64,000 nt of DNA from Chitinispirillales bacterium ANBcel5 (GCA_029688955.1 JARUKZ010000002.1:62001-126000); one strand, 5' to 3'; positions 31,883 to 41,433 are shown, counted from the stretch's first letter. Notes: generated from the letters alone by a model not told the origin. Numbers and translations: made by a program.

Positions 31883-32413
31883 TTATTGCTCTTTTTCCTT
31901 TTTATCTCTAAGAGCATCTACAGTACGAACAAATTTTGTAGTAATTCCATTAAGCACACCGGCCATATTTCCAACAGGTTGTTTGAGACACCCAAGGAAC
32001 ATTGCAATCAGGGTATCCTTTGAAGGTAAATCAGCCAGTTTTGTTGCCTGTTCACCGCTGAATGCGGATCCATCAACATATGCTGCTTTAATATTAAGTA
32101 GATTCTTGTTTTCTTTTTGAAAATCCCTTAAGACTTTTGCAGGAACAGTAGAATCGTTTTCGGTCACAGCTACCGCAGTCGGTCCTTTAAAATGCTCGTT
32201 AAGAGATTCTATACCTATTCGCTTGAAGGCTTCCTTTGCCAAAGAATTTTTGACAACCAGAAAACTTACCCCTTCTTTGCGAAGATTTCTGCGCAGCTCA
32301 GTAACTTTTTCCACATTAACTCTGTTGTTATCAGCCACATAAATACCACTTGCGACTTTAAACTTCTGCTCCAAAGTATCTATAACTGCTGTTCTTTCGG
32401 CTCTTGTCGACAT
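31883..32413 (-). CDS. rplJ: Ribosomal protein L10
   Basis: 176 aa. L10 anchors L7/L12 dimers to the ribosome and in E. coli represses its own operon. Motifs are [23 protein letters not shown] (in part) and [11 protein letters not shown]. It is upstream of rplL by 52 bp. Confidence 0.96.
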   Translation of the reverse strand: MSTRAERTAVIDTLEQKFKVASGIYVADNNRVNVEKVTELRRNLRKEGVSFLVVKNSLAKEAFKRIGIESLNEHFKGPTAVAVTENDSTVPAKVLRDFQKENKNLLNIKAAYVDGSAFSGEQATKLADLPSKDTLIAMFLGCLKQPVGNMAGVLNGITTKFVRTVDALRDKKEKEQ

Positions 32414-32465
32414 CTTTTACCAATCCTTCGTTTTTTACCACCAATTTATAAAAAGATGGAAAACT

Positions 32466-33155
32466 TTATTTCAGATCGTTAACGTTTATTTTCAAACCCT
32501 GACCCATAGTACTTGTCAATGTTACTTTTTTTATGTATTGTCCTTTAGCAGCCGAGGGCTTTGCTTTCAGTACTGCATCAAAAAAGGCTTTTGCGTTCTC
32601 TATAATGCTGTTAGATTCAAAGGATAATTTTCCAAGTGGCGCATGAAGTATGGCACCCTTGTCGACCCTAAACTCTACTTTACCTTTTTTTAGCTCTTCT
32701 ACAGCTTTGCCGACTTCCATTGTTACAGTACCCACTTTGGGATTAGGCATAAGTCCCCTGGTTCCAAGAATCTTACCTAATTTTCCAACAACTCTCATCA
32801 TATCAGGAGTTGCAACCACTGCATCGAACTCCAGCCAGCCACTTTTTATCTTCTCAGCAATGTCTTCCCCGCCAGTATAATCAGCACCGGCTTCTTTGGC
32901 CTCAGTTTCTTTTTCACCTTGTACAAAAGCAAGCACTCTTACTGTTTTACCTAAGCCATTGGGTAAAACAGCAGCACCCCTTACAGCCTGATCACTTTTA
33001 CGAGGATCAACACCAAGCATGACACTGATTTCAACTGTCTCATCGAATTTTACAACAGAATTGCCTTTCAAAAAGTCAACCGCTTCAAGGAGTCCATATT
33101 CCTTAAACCTGTCTACTTTTTGATACACTTCTCTATGTTTTTTTCCACGTTTCAT
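32466..33155 (-). CDS. rplA: Ribosomal protein L1
   Basis: 229 aa from the ATG at 33155 ([12 protein letters not shown]), which has GGAG six bases upstream. The frame is open to 33188, but those residues are foreign to the family. L1 forms the mobile stalk at the E site. Motifs are [20 protein letters not shown] and [15 protein letters not shown]. Confidence 0.96.
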   Translation of the reverse strand: MKRGKKHREVYQKVDRFKEYGLLEAVDFLKGNSVVKFDETVEISVMLGVDPRKSDQAVRGAAVLPNGLGKTVRVLAFVQGEKETEAKEAGADYTGGEDIAEKIKSGWLEFDAVVATPDMMRVVGKLGKILGTRGLMPNPKVGTVTMEVGKAVEELKKGKVEFRVDKGAILHAPLGKLSFESNSIIENAKAFFDAVLKAKPSAAKGQYIKKVTLTSTMGQGLKINVNDLK

Positions 33156-33197
33156 TAATCGCTCCACTCCTAAGAAAAAGCTTCCCAAAAAGGTTAT

Positions 33198-33620
33198 TTA
33201 TTGGATATCTACTCCCATGCTGCGAGCTGTTCCCATGACAATTTTCATCGCAGCATCAATATCATCAGCATTCAGATCAGGCAGTTTAGTTTCTGCTATT
33301 TCTTTCAACTGCTCTTTTGTAATAGACCCGATTTTTTCCTTATTGGGAACTCCTGACCCTTTGTCCTTACCCAGTGCTTTTTTTATCAATACAGCGGCTG
33401 GTGGAGTTTTAGTAATGAAAGTAAATGAGCGATCGGAATAGACTGTTATTACAACTGGTATTACCAATCCCATGGCATCTTTAGTCTTGGCATTAAACGC
33501 TTTACAAAACTCCATGATATTAACGCCCTGCTGACCAAGTGCCGGACCTACAGGAGGAGCAGGAGTTGCCTGTCCGCCTGCAATTTGTAATTTGACCTGA
33601 CCTACCACTTTCTTAGCCAA
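33198..33620 (-). CDS. rplK: Ribosomal protein L11
   Basis: 140 aa. L11 forms the GTPase-associated centre and is the thiostrepton-binding site. Motifs are [22 protein letters not shown] and the C-terminal [13 protein letters not shown]. Confidence 0.98.
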   Translation of the reverse strand: MAKKVVGQVKLQIAGGQATPAPPVGPALGQQGVNIMEFCKAFNAKTKDAMGLVIPVVITVYSDRSFTFITKTPPAAVLIKKALGKDKGSGVPNKEKIGSITKEQLKEIAETKLPDLNADDIDAAMKIVMGTARSMGVDIQ

Positions 33621-33641
33621 TTTCTTTAACCCCTTTTATGT

Positions 33642-34172
33642 TCAACTGATTGGAGTCACATGCATAAAGTCGACTTCTACTGGAGTCTGTCTTCCAAATA
33701 CACTGACCATAACTTTGATTTTACCCTTCTCTGGATAGATTTCATCAACTACCCCATCGAAATCCTTGAAGGGTCCTTCTTTGATCTTTACAGCATCACC
33801 AATCTCAAAAGGAACTTCAGAAATCTGCTGGCGAGAACTCTTCTCGGTCTGTCCCAGAATCCTTCGTACCTCCTCACCTCTGAGGGGCTGTGGTTTATTC
33901 CCGCCTACAAATCCTGTTACACCCGGGCTGTTTCTGACCGCATAAACAGTATCCTTGCTAAGCTCCATCTCCACCAGTACATAACTTGGGAAGAATTTAC
34001 GGGTGGTTTTAAGCTTTTTACCGTTTTTAACCTGTACCACATCCTGTGTAGGCATGAGGACCTGCTTGATCTGTTCTCCCAGATCACCGGACTGGATTAC
34101 TTCCTGAAGGTGATTAAACACCTTACTTTCCTGACCGGAATAGGTGTGCACTACATACCATTTCGCTGCCAT
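33642..34172 (-). CDS. nusG: Transcription elongation/antitermination factor NusG
   Basis: 176 aa. The NGN domain starts KWYVVHTYSGQESKV and contains FFPSYVLVEMEL and NSPGVTGFVGG. The C-terminal KOW domain has VKIKEGPFKDFDGVVDEI and links RNA polymerase to Rho or S10. It lies between secE and rplK. Confidence 0.98.
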   Translation of the reverse strand: MAAKWYVVHTYSGQESKVFNHLQEVIQSGDLGEQIKQVLMPTQDVVQVKNGKKLKTTRKFFPSYVLVEMELSKDTVYAVRNSPGVTGFVGGNKPQPLRGEEVRRILGQTEKSSRQQISEVPFEIGDAVKIKEGPFKDFDGVVDEIYPEKGKIKVMVSVFGRQTPVEVDFMHVTPIS

Positions 34173-34192
34173 CGATTTACCTCTGACTACCT

Positions 34193-34384
34193 TTACTGAT
34201 TGAACCTTAGAATTACACCTATAATAGGATTTATCAGACTATCACAGGCAAAGATATACAAAGATACTACGATACTCAGAACAACCACCAATAAAGTAGC
34301 ACCACTTACTTCGCTCCTTGATGGCCAACTTACTTTTGCCAATTCGGTGCGAACATCTTTTAAGTATTGTATTAACTTCTGCAT
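34193..34384 (-). CDS. secE: Protein translocase subunit SecE
   Basis: 63 aa, the short single-span form. The amphipathic helix with ELAKVSWPSRSEV precedes one membrane helix (about 30-55). It clamps SecY. It is 20 bp upstream of nusG and follows tRNA-Trp. Confidence 0.95.
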   Translation of the reverse strand: MQKLIQYLKDVRTELAKVSWPSRSEVSGATLLVVVLSIVVSLYIFACDSLINPIIGVILRFNQ

Positions 34385-34406
34385 TTTTTGCTACTACCAA
34401 GGATTA

Positions 34407-34479
34407 CAGGCCTGGAGGGACTCGAACCCCCAGCCAACGGTTTTGGAGACCGCCACTCTACCAATTGAGCTACAGACCT
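34407..34479 (-). tRNA. tRNA-Trp (anticodon CCA)
   Basis: The 73-nt cloverleaf has anticodon CCA in the loop CTCCAAA. The acceptor stem is AGGTCTG/CAGGCCT with discriminator G. The CCA end is not encoded. It lies between rpmG and secE, a common place for tRNA-Trp in bacteria. Confidence 0.96.
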
Positions 34480-34556
34480 ATTCTCCGGAAGAGATATTTG
34501 AAATCTTCAACTGATGTCACCGGAGCGACATTTCCTACTGTTAAAACGTAACAAGT

Positions 34557-34709
34557 TTACCGCGTTTCTTTATGCGGTGTTCTTTTACGTTCAAAAGCGC
34601 AAAACTTAATAAACTCTACACGACCGGAATGTTTTCTTTTATTCTTAGTCGTTTCGTAGTTGCGCTGTTTGCAGGAAGTGCATTCCAGTGTTATTCTTTC
34701 TCTGGGCAT
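34557..34709 (-). CDS. rpmG: Ribosomal protein L33, second zinc knuckle degraded
   Basis: 50 aa, starting MPRERITLECTSCKQRNY and ending TPHKETR. The N-terminal ligands Cys10 and Cys13 are present. The usual second CxxC (as in YCPRC) reads FCAFE here, so Cys37 remains but the fourth Cys is Glu. The protein may still bind zinc weakly or not at all. It lies between tuf and tRNA-Trp, the usual position near secE. Confidence 0.93.
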   Translation of the reverse strand: MPRERITLECTSCKQRNYETTKNKRKHSGRVEFIKFCAFERKRTPHKETR

Positions 34710-34740
34710 ACTAAAAATCGCTCTCGTTGACGTTTATTAA

Positions 34741-35946
34741 TTACTCGATAATCTCTGTAACAACACCAGCACCAACTGTACGTCCACCTTCACGTATAGC
34801 AAAGCGTAGTTCTTTTTCCATCGCAACAGGAGCAATAAGCTCTACAGTTATCTGTGCGTTGTCACCAGGCATTATCATCTCAACACCTTCAGCAAGATTA
34901 AGTGAACCTGTTACATCAGTTGTACGGAAGTAAAACTGTGGTCTGTATCCGCTGAAAAATGGTGTGTGGCGTCCGCCTTCTTCCTTAGACAGTACAACAA
35001 CCTCTGCCTTAAACTTTTTATGAGGTGTGATTGATCCGGGTTTTGCCAAAACCATTCCGCGCTCGATATCGTTTTTATCGACACCACGCAGAAGTGTACC
35101 AATGTTATCACCTGCTTCTGCTTTATCAAGAAGCTTGCGAAACATTTCAACACCGGTCACAACAGTTTTACGGGATTCTTTAAGACCAACCAACTCAACC
35201 TCATCACCAACCTTAACTGCTCCACGCTCCACACGACCGGTAGCTACAGTACCACGACCGGTGATAGAGAACACGTCTTCAACTGACATAAGGAAATCCT
35301 TATCAGTTTCACGCTCTGGAGTAGGAACGTATGAATCGATAGCAGCCATAAGATCAAGAATACACTTTGAAGCTTCAGCGTCTTCTGGATTGGTAAGAGC
35401 ACCAATTGCACTACCTCTTACGATTGGAATGTCATCACCTGGGAATTCATAGTTGGAAAGAAGTTCGCGAACTTCAAGCTCCACCAACTCAAGAAGCTCA
35501 GGATCATCTACAACGTCTACCTTATTAAGGAACACGACGATGTAAGGAACACCAACCTGACGAGCGAGGAGAATATGTTCACGAGTCTGAGGCATAGGAC
35601 CATCAGCTGCACTTACTACAAGAATAGCACCATCCATCTGTGCTGCACCTGTAATCATGTTTTTAACATAATCAGCATGTCCTGGACAGTCAACGTGGGC
35701 ATAATGACGATTTTCTGACTCGTACTCCACATGTGAAGTAGCGATAGTAAGGATCTTGGAATCATCACGACGTCCCTGAGATTCAGATGCCTTTGCAACT
35801 TCATCGTAAGAGATGAACTGCGCAAGTCCTCTGGATGCCATTACACGTGTGATTGCTGCAGTCAGCGTCGTTTTACCATGATCCACATGACCGATCGTAC
35901 CAACATTTAAATGGGGTTTAGAACGATCAAATTTTTCCTTTGACAT
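34741..35946 (-). CDS. tuf: Elongation factor Tu, variant switch I
   Basis: 401 aa. It brings aminoacyl-tRNA to the ribosome as a GTP complex. Motifs are [10 protein letters not shown] (P-loop, 19-28), DCPGH (86-90) and NKVD. The effector loop is unusual: where most EF-Tu have RGITI, residues 64-68 read KILTI, and the segment before it (SQGRRDDS) is six residues longer than in E. coli. The magnesium-binding Thr is kept as T67. The ATG has GAGAGG five bases upstream. It is the only tuf gene in the window, directly after four tRNA genes. Confidence 0.97.
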   Translation of the reverse strand: MSKEKFDRSKPHLNVGTIGHVDHGKTTLTAAITRVMASRGLAQFISYDEVAKASESQGRRDDSKILTIATSHVEYESENRHYAHVDCPGHADYVKNMITGAAQMDGAILVVSAADGPMPQTREHILLARQVGVPYIVVFLNKVDVVDDPELLELVELEVRELLSNYEFPGDDIPIVRGSAIGALTNPEDAEASKCILDLMAAIDSYVPTPERETDKDFLMSVEDVFSITGRGTVATGRVERGAVKVGDEVELVGLKESRKTVVTGVEMFRKLLDKAEAGDNIGTLLRGVDKNDIERGMVLAKPGSITPHKKFKAEVVVLSKEEGGRHTPFFSGYRPQFYFRTTDVTGSLNLAEGVEMIMPGDNAQITVELIAPVAMEKELRFAIREGGRTVGAGVVTEIIE

Positions 35947-36046
35947 GGAAACCTCTCAGTACATGGTGGATGAATGAATTAATTTATTATATGATTATAA
36001 TTGAATTTGCCGTTACCACCAGCTTTTACCCTGGCACTACACCAAA

Positions 36047-36120
<74 letters not shown>

Positions 36121-36126
36121 AAAAAA

Positions 36127-36198
36127 AGCGGGCAATGAGATTCGAACTCACAACAACCACCTTGGAAGGGTGGGGCTCTACCATTGAGCTATGCCCGC
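36127..36198 (-). tRNA. tRNA-Gly (anticodon TCC)
   Basis: The 72-nt cloverleaf has anticodon TCC in the loop CTTCCAA and acceptor stem GCGGGCA/TGCCCGC. CCA is not encoded. It lies six bases upstream of tRNA-Thr(GGT). Confidence 0.96.
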
Positions 36199-36216
36199 AT
36201 AAAAAAATTAAAAAAA

Positions 36217-36299
36217 TGGGCAGGGGTGGTTTCGAACCACCGTAGGCGTAAGCCAATGGATTTACAGTCCATCCCCTTTAACCACTCGGGCACCTACCC
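36217..36299 (-). tRNA. tRNA-Tyr (anticodon GTA)
   Basis: 83 nt with the long variable arm of class II tRNAs and anticodon GTA in the loop CTGTAAA. The acceptor stem is GGGTAGG/CCTGCCC. CCA is not encoded. Confidence 0.96.
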
Positions 36300-36307
36300 A
36301 ATATATA

Positions 36308-36383
36308 TGGAGCCGATGGAGGGACTCAAACCCCCGACCATTCGATTACAAGTCGAACGCTCTATCAACTGAGCTACATCGGC
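36308..36383 (-). tRNA. tRNA-Thr (anticodon TGT)
   Basis: 76 nt including an encoded CCA (36310-36308). The anticodon is TGT in the loop CTTGTAA and the acceptor stem is GCCGATG/CATCGGC. It is the first gene of the long transcript. The order Thr-Tyr-Gly-Thr-tuf is the same as the thrU-tyrU-glyT-thrT-tufB operon of E. coli. Confidence 0.96.
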
Positions 36384-36411
36384 ATTAAAGCCTTGAAGAA
36401 AAAGTCTAACA

Positions 36412-36440
36412 AAAATAATTGTTCGCGCAAACGATGTCAA
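36412..36440 (-). promoter_or_regulatory. Near-consensus sigma-70 promoter of the tRNA-tuf-rpo-ribosomal cluster
   Basis: On the minus strand TTGACA (36440-36435) is followed after exactly 17 bases by TATTTT (36417-36412). Transcription would start about 20 bases before tRNA-Thr(TGT). An inverted repeat GTCTAACA (36404-36411 and 36450-36457) flanks both boxes. Confidence 0.8.
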
Positions 36441-36480
36441 TTTTTTTTCTGTTAGACACTAAATATAATATGCGCCATCG

Positions 36481-37065
36481 CTATTTGCTAATTTTATCTA
36501 CAATACCATACTTTTTTGCTTCTTCTGCAGACATAAAAAAGTCTCTGTCTGTATCCTCTACAATTTTAGAGAGCGATTGTCCGGTATGGGATGAAAGTAT
36601 GTGATTAAGATTATCTCTAATTCTTAGCATCTCTTCTGCCTGAATCTGAATATCACTAGCCGGCCCAAACATGTTTCCAGAAATAAGTGGCTGGTGAATC
36701 AGTACCCTTGCATGCTCCCAGGCAAAACGCTTCCCCTTGGTTCCGGAGCAAAGAAGAACAGCTCCCATACTTGCAGCCTGCCCCATACAAACAGTGGAAA
36801 CGTCGGATTTAGCATAAAGCATTGCGTCATAGATTGCCAATCCAGCAGAAATTACCCCACCGGGACTATTAATGTAAATGGTGATATCATCATTGCTCAA
36901 TCCATCATAGTAGAGGATTTTTTTAACGATATTCTGAGCAGATTCATCATTTATCTCCCCCCAGAGAAATATTTCTCTGCGCTTAAGAAACTGCTCTTCC
37001 ATTTCTGAACCAGTCATAGCCTTTTTTAGATCTTTGAGAAGATCGTTATCCTTATCCTTATTCAT
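36481..37065 (-). CDS. clpP: ATP-dependent Clp protease proteolytic subunit
   Basis: 194 aa. The serine protease forms a barrel of two heptamers and degrades proteins fed by ClpX or ClpA-type ATPases. Catalytic Ser99 is in GQAASMGA and His124 in VLIHQP; the Asp follows near residue 173. INSPGG is also typical. The start is the ATG at 37065, with GGAG nine bases upstream; the ATG at 37074 touches its AGGAG and is less likely. It follows cysS by 34 bp in a purM-cysS-clpP operon. No ClpX gene is nearby. Confidence 0.95.
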   Translation of the reverse strand: MNKDKDNDLLKDLKKAMTGSEMEEQFLKRREIFLWGEINDESAQNIVKKILYYDGLSNDDITIYINSPGGVISAGLAIYDAMLYAKSDVSTVCMGQAASMGAVLLCSGTKGKRFAWEHARVLIHQPLISGNMFGPASDIQIQAEEMLRIRDNLNHILSSHTGQSLSKIVEDTDRDFFMSAEEAKKYGIVDKISK

Positions 37066-37099
37066 GGACTGCATCTCCTTTTCTGGGGTTGCCTATCCG

Positions 37100-38599
37100 T
37101 TAATGTTCGGGTTTATTTTCTAAAAGCACCTGGGCTTCTTTTTCATTTTTAACTGTACACAGAGTAGAACCATCCGGCATATCTTTAACAATCACACCTG
37201 CAGCCGAAAACAGATCCCTTATACCATCCGCCAAAGCAAAGTTCTTCTCTTCCCTGGCTATCTTTCTTTGAACTGCGTTTTTTACCAAAACATCTTTTAT
37301 GGAATCTGATAATGTCGATTCTGAAACTATCTTTATTAGTTTACCCTGAGATTGGACCTGATATTGGGCCTTTTCCAGCCCAACGGTTAGATTTAACCCA
37401 AGGACAGTATCTGCTTTTTCAATGGCAGCACGTTTTTCCGAATCGCTAAGCCCTTCTTTTCTCAAGATTTCATAGATAGCAGCAACGGCCCGGGGCATAT
37501 TGAGATCATCACAAATTGCATCGTAAAAAGAACTCAGAGCCTCATCCACCTTTTTTCTGTTAACTGCACCATTTTCATTCAATGCCCCTATCTGTTTTTT
37601 TAAATTAGAGAGGCTTTGAGCAGAAGCCCTAAGTCCCTCCCAGGAGAAAGTAAGAGGTGTACGATAATGAGCTGTATAACAAAACATTCGATAATCCAAA
37701 GCAGAAAAGTCCTGCTTTTTCAGAGCGTCAAGGGTGATAAAATTGCCCCCCGATTTAGCCATCTTTCCTTTACCCATTACCAAAAATTCACCATGAAGCC
37801 AGTACTTAGCAAAAGGTTTTCCGGTTGCAGCTTCAGACTGAGCGATCTCATTTGAATGGTGAACCCGAATATGATCGGAGCCACCACAATGTATGTCAAC
37901 AGGTTGATTAAGGTAAGCAAGAGCCATAGCACTACACTCAATATGCCACCCGGGAAACCCTTTCCCCCAAGGGCTCTGCCACTCCATTTGGCGTTTTTTA
38001 TCAGGTGGCGAAAACTTCCACAAGGCAAAATCAGTCACTGCACGTTTCTCACCCATATCAACCCGTTCACCGGCACGTAATTGTTCGGGATCAAGCTTGG
38101 CAAAATCACAGTAGTTTTCAAATTTTGTAGTGTCAAAATAGATACCATCACTGGTTTTATAGGTGTACCCCTTGTGCTCCAGTGTTTTAATCATATCAAT
38201 CATCTGGGAAATATGCTCTGTAGCTTTAGGCCATTTGTCCGGATCCAGGATGTTTAGCTCATTTATATTTTGCATGAAAACACCAGTATAATACTCGGCA
38301 ATATCCCAAACTGTTTTTCCCTCCCTGGCGGCCCCTTTTTCCATTTTGTCTTCACCAGTATCGGCATCAGAGACAAGGTGGCCCACATCGGTGATGTTTA
38401 CTACATGTTTTACCTTATAGCCACAGGCAATGAGAACCCGTTTAAGAACATCCTCAAAGATATAGGTCCTTAAGTTGCCAATATGAGCATAGTTATAAAC
38501 GGTAGGCCCACAACAGTATATATTGACCGGATCATTAACCGGCTGGAAGTGTTCTTTTTTTACTGAACCAGTATTATACAAATAAAGAGACTTTTTCAC
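37100..38599 (-). CDS. cysS: Cysteinyl-tRNA synthetase
   Basis: 499 aa. It charges tRNA-Cys in the cytoplasm. The class I signatures are AHIGN (38-42, the HIGH motif) and KMAKS near residue 268 (the KMSKS motif). Cys30 in CCGPTVYN is a zinc ligand, together with the GWHIECS and HHSNEIAQ segments. The start is GTG at 38599 with GGAG seven bases upstream, one base after the purM stop. The frame remains open to 38686 inside purM, but that part is not family sequence. Confidence 0.96.
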   Translation of the reverse strand: MKKSLYLYNTGSVKKEHFQPVNDPVNIYCCGPTVYNYAHIGNLRTYIFEDVLKRVLIACGYKVKHVVNITDVGHLVSDADTGEDKMEKGAAREGKTVWDIAEYYTGVFMQNINELNILDPDKWPKATEHISQMIDMIKTLEHKGYTYKTSDGIYFDTTKFENYCDFAKLDPEQLRAGERVDMGEKRAVTDFALWKFSPPDKKRQMEWQSPWGKGFPGWHIECSAMALAYLNQPVDIHCGGSDHIRVHHSNEIAQSEAATGKPFAKYWLHGEFLVMGKGKMAKSGGNFITLDALKKQDFSALDYRMFCYTAHYRTPLTFSWEGLRASAQSLSNLKKQIGALNENGAVNRKKVDEALSSFYDAICDDLNMPRAVAAIYEILRKEGLSDSEKRAAIEKADTVLGLNLTVGLEKAQYQVQSQGKLIKIVSESTLSDSIKDVLVKNAVQRKIAREEKNFALADGIRDLFSAAGVIVKDMPDGSTLCTVKNEKEAQVLLENKPEH

Positions 38600-38600
38600 T

Positions 38601-39638
38601 TCAAAACTCCATGACCACTTTTCCTGTACCCGCTTTAACAGAACCAATACGTACAGGGTTAAACTGCTCCAGCGCAGCAGAGCCAATAACCTCCTCTACA
38701 TGCTCAGAAGCTACAGCCAGCACCATACCCATTCCCATATTGAAGGTACGGTACATTTCCATATTTTCTACATTACCACTTTTCTGCAAAAAGGTAAAAA
38801 TCTGATCTGCTTCCCACGTTTTAGTATCTATTAGCGCATCACAGTCTGCAGGCAAAATCCGATCAACATTATCCGGAAAACCACCTCCGGTAATGTGAGC
38901 ACACCCTTTAATAAGCTTCTGTTTCATAAGCGAGTGTACCTGTATGTATGATCTGTGAGGACGCAAAAGCTCCTGAGCGAATGTTTTTCCTGTAGGCTCA
39001 AAAATATCAGAATAACTCTTTTGGGCTACTTCACGCACAATTTTTCTGGCAAGGCTATAGCCATTTGTATGAAGTCCATTAGAGCGCAATCCGATCAAAG
39101 CATCTCCGGGTTTTATAGTACTTCCATCTATAATATTATTCTTATCGGCAACGCCAACGATACATCCCACAAGGTCAAACTCTTCACCAGAGTAGATATC
39201 TGGCATCTCTGCAGTCTCTCCCCCTATCAGGACACAATCATTTGCCCTGCAGGCACGAGCAAGCCCCTCAACAATCTGCTCTGCAGTTTCCGGCACAAGC
39301 TTACCAATACCTATATAATCGAGGAAAAAAAGAGGTTTTGCACCCATTACCAAAATATCGTCCACACAATGATTAACTATATCCTCACCCACTGTGTTTC
39401 TGATACCTGATTCAAATGCAATCATTACCTTGGTACCAACGCTGTCAGTAGATGAAACAAGTACCGGTGCTTCCATTTCTCTAAGCGCCGATATGTCATA
39501 CATTCCACCGAACTGGCCAAATTTGCCCTCCACAGCACCGTTATACGTTGAAGAAACAAGCTCTGCGATGCGCCCTTTAGTCTTGTTCCAACTGGCAATG
39601 TTTACACCGGCATCTGAGTATCTAAGTGATTCAGACAT
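38601..39638 (-). CDS. purM: Phosphoribosylformylglycinamidine cyclo-ligase (AIR synthetase)
   Basis: 345 aa. It makes 5-aminoimidazole ribonucleotide with ATP, step five of purine synthesis. Motifs are YSDAGVNIASWNKTK at the N terminus, SSTDSVGTKVMIAF, CVDDILVMGAKPLFFLDYIG (in part) and GGETAEMP. The C-terminal domain has HITGGGFPDN. It is followed at once by cysS, with only one base between stop and start, so the two are probably coupled. Confidence 0.97.
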   Translation of the reverse strand: MSESLRYSDAGVNIASWNKTKGRIAELVSSTYNGAVEGKFGQFGGMYDISALREMEAPVLVSSTDSVGTKVMIAFESGIRNTVGEDIVNHCVDDILVMGAKPLFFLDYIGIGKLVPETAEQIVEGLARACRANDCVLIGGETAEMPDIYSGEEFDLVGCIVGVADKNNIIDGSTIKPGDALIGLRSNGLHTNGYSLARKIVREVAQKSYSDIFEPTGKTFAQELLRPHRSYIQVHSLMKQKLIKGCAHITGGGFPDNVDRILPADCDALIDTKTWEADQIFTFLQKSGNVENMEMYRTFNMGMGMVLAVASEHVEEVIGSAALEQFNPVRIGSVKAGTGKVVMEF

Positions 39639-39782
39639 ATATTTTTCTTTCTGCAGGTTAAAGCTGTATCTCCCAACCGAATTTTCTAAAAACCCGGTAT
39701 AAATAGATTCGTTAAATCTGTTTAAAATAGGTTAGGCAGCAAACGGAGTCAAACAGCAAATACTAATCCAATGCAGTATCCC

Positions 39783-41273
39783 TCATTTTAAATACTTTAA
39801 AAAACGTGATGGCTGTAACTGGATCTGTCTTTGGAAATATTCTTTTCGTCCACAACTTAAAAGAAATAAAAACCTCTGTGCTCTGGTCAAACCAACATAG
39901 AAAAGACGCAGCTCCTCATCCAAAATATCATCAGCGACACTTCTCTGTTTTTGCTGACTTTTCATAATCTGGTTAAAAAAATCTGACCAGGTCCCTATTT
40001 TTCTTCGTTTCTCAATCCTGTAGTGAGGGAAAAACCCCTCTTCTAAATCACAAAGGAAAACCACCGGATACTCTAAACCCTTACTTCCATGCACAGTAAC
40101 AAACAGAGGAAGACGTTTTGTGTCAGGCTGCATTGTTTTCATCACCCGTTGGGTAAAGGACAGTGTACTGTTTACCCTGAAAAGAACAGCCATGGATGTG
40201 GGTGGGATTTTGTACTTTTCTTCGATTTCATTGATTTTCTTTACTATCCACTCAGAAGCTGCTTTCTGGTCTTTAAACTTTATGACCGCAGGCCTGCTAC
40301 AACCCAGCGGGTGGGTCGTTTTTCCACTTCTTAATATTTTTCGATAGGTTGCTGGCTTATTGACCCAGAGTTTGTTAGCGCAATTTAAGATTGCCGGTAT
40401 ACTACGGTAATTTGTCTCAAGTTTAATTACGATCGAATCCTCGAAACGTTTTTCAAATTCACAAATGGGCCTTATATCTGCACCCCGAAACCCATAAATA
40501 GCCTGATCATCGTCACCAACGGCAAAAAGTGATGTGCTCTCTCCTAAAAGAAATTCCAGCAACTCCACCTGCACCGGACTGGTATCCTGAAACTCATCGA
40601 CCAGAACAGATCTGAATGCTCCTCCATAGTGAGCAGCTATCGAAGGGAACCGCCTAAAAAGCTGTAATACCCCATTAATTAGATCTGAATAATCCCATAA
40701 GCCGCGTTTTTTCTTAATTTCCGAGAATTTAGAGGCTATACTCCAAATCAAATCCCACTCTTTATCACCCACTAAGCGCCTTACTCTTTGGGGAAAAACC
40801 TCCATTTTAGTTATTATTTTTTCCAAATCTGTAAGATTTAATTTTAGATATTTCCGCTGCCCTGCATTTGAAACTATTGAAAGAAGCTTATATCTTTGCG
40901 CACTGCTCAGTAACTGCAATTTCCCCTCAAATCCTATGCGACTGAAATTGGACCTACCCCCGTGAGCAGTAGTAAGAATCCTGAGTGCAAAACCATGAAA
41001 CGTAGTTACAAGAGGTAAATCAGAGGTGTGAGACATAAGATCACTAAGGCGTTGAGCCATCTCTAAAGCTGCTTTGCGAGAAAAGGTCAGTGCAACAATT
41101 TGATCCGCATTGATACCTGAACCTGCAAGATAGGCAATTCTACGGGTAAGAACTGCGGTTTTTCCACACCCCGCACCAGCCAAAACAAGCACAGAACCTT
41201 TATGAGCAGTAGTAACCGCCTCATATTGCTCCGGATTAATAGACTTGACCATTTCCCTTAAATGAGCATCCAT
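39783..41273 (-). CDS. Compact UvrD/Rep-type DNA helicase
   Basis: 496 aa, about 200 residues shorter than UvrD, Rep or PcrA. SF1A motifs are in order: Q motif LNPEQ-like (INPEQYEAV), Walker A GAGCGKT (33-39), ALTFSRKAA, TFHGFALRIL, Walker B LVDEFQDTS (224-232), GDDDQAIYGFRGAD (253-266), ETNYRS (286-291), TVHGSKGLEYPVVF (393-406) and LRLFYVGLTRAQ (455-466). Only about 24 residues separate the RVNS segment (367-370) from motif V, where UvrD has the large 2B subdomain, so 2B seems absent. It probably unwinds or translocates on DNA in repair. It lies upstream of purM on the same strand. Confidence 0.88.
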   Translation of the reverse strand: MDAHLREMVKSINPEQYEAVTTAHKGSVLVLAGAGCGKTAVLTRRIAYLAGSGINADQIVALTFSRKAALEMAQRLSDLMSHTSDLPLVTTFHGFALRILTTAHGGRSNFSRIGFEGKLQLLSSAQRYKLLSIVSNAGQRKYLKLNLTDLEKIITKMEVFPQRVRRLVGDKEWDLIWSIASKFSEIKKKRGLWDYSDLINGVLQLFRRFPSIAAHYGGAFRSVLVDEFQDTSPVQVELLEFLLGESTSLFAVGDDDQAIYGFRGADIRPICEFEKRFEDSIVIKLETNYRSIPAILNCANKLWVNKPATYRKILRSGKTTHPLGCSRPAVIKFKDQKAASEWIVKKINEIEEKYKIPPTSMAVLFRVNSTLSFTQRVMKTMQPDTKRLPLFVTVHGSKGLEYPVVFLCDLEEGFFPHYRIEKRRKIGTWSDFFNQIMKSQQKQRSVADDILDEELRLFYVGLTRAQRFLFLLSCGRKEYFQRQIQLQPSRFLKYLK

Positions 41274-41433
41274 TTCTGTTTACTAATCCTGAGCTTTTAG
41301 CTGCGTTAACCAAAAAAGTATAGGCTTTTTATGTCTTACTTTAAAATAACCTTTATGGTTATTAAATGCCATAGACTTAAAAAAGATCCTTGTAATCTAC
41401 ACGTAAAAGTTGATCCCCAATCTCTGAAAAGGA

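Noticed and set aside
36184-36372. Plus-strand frame across the tRNA cluster
   Set aside because: It is antisense to tRNA-Tyr and tRNA-Thr and has no protein features.
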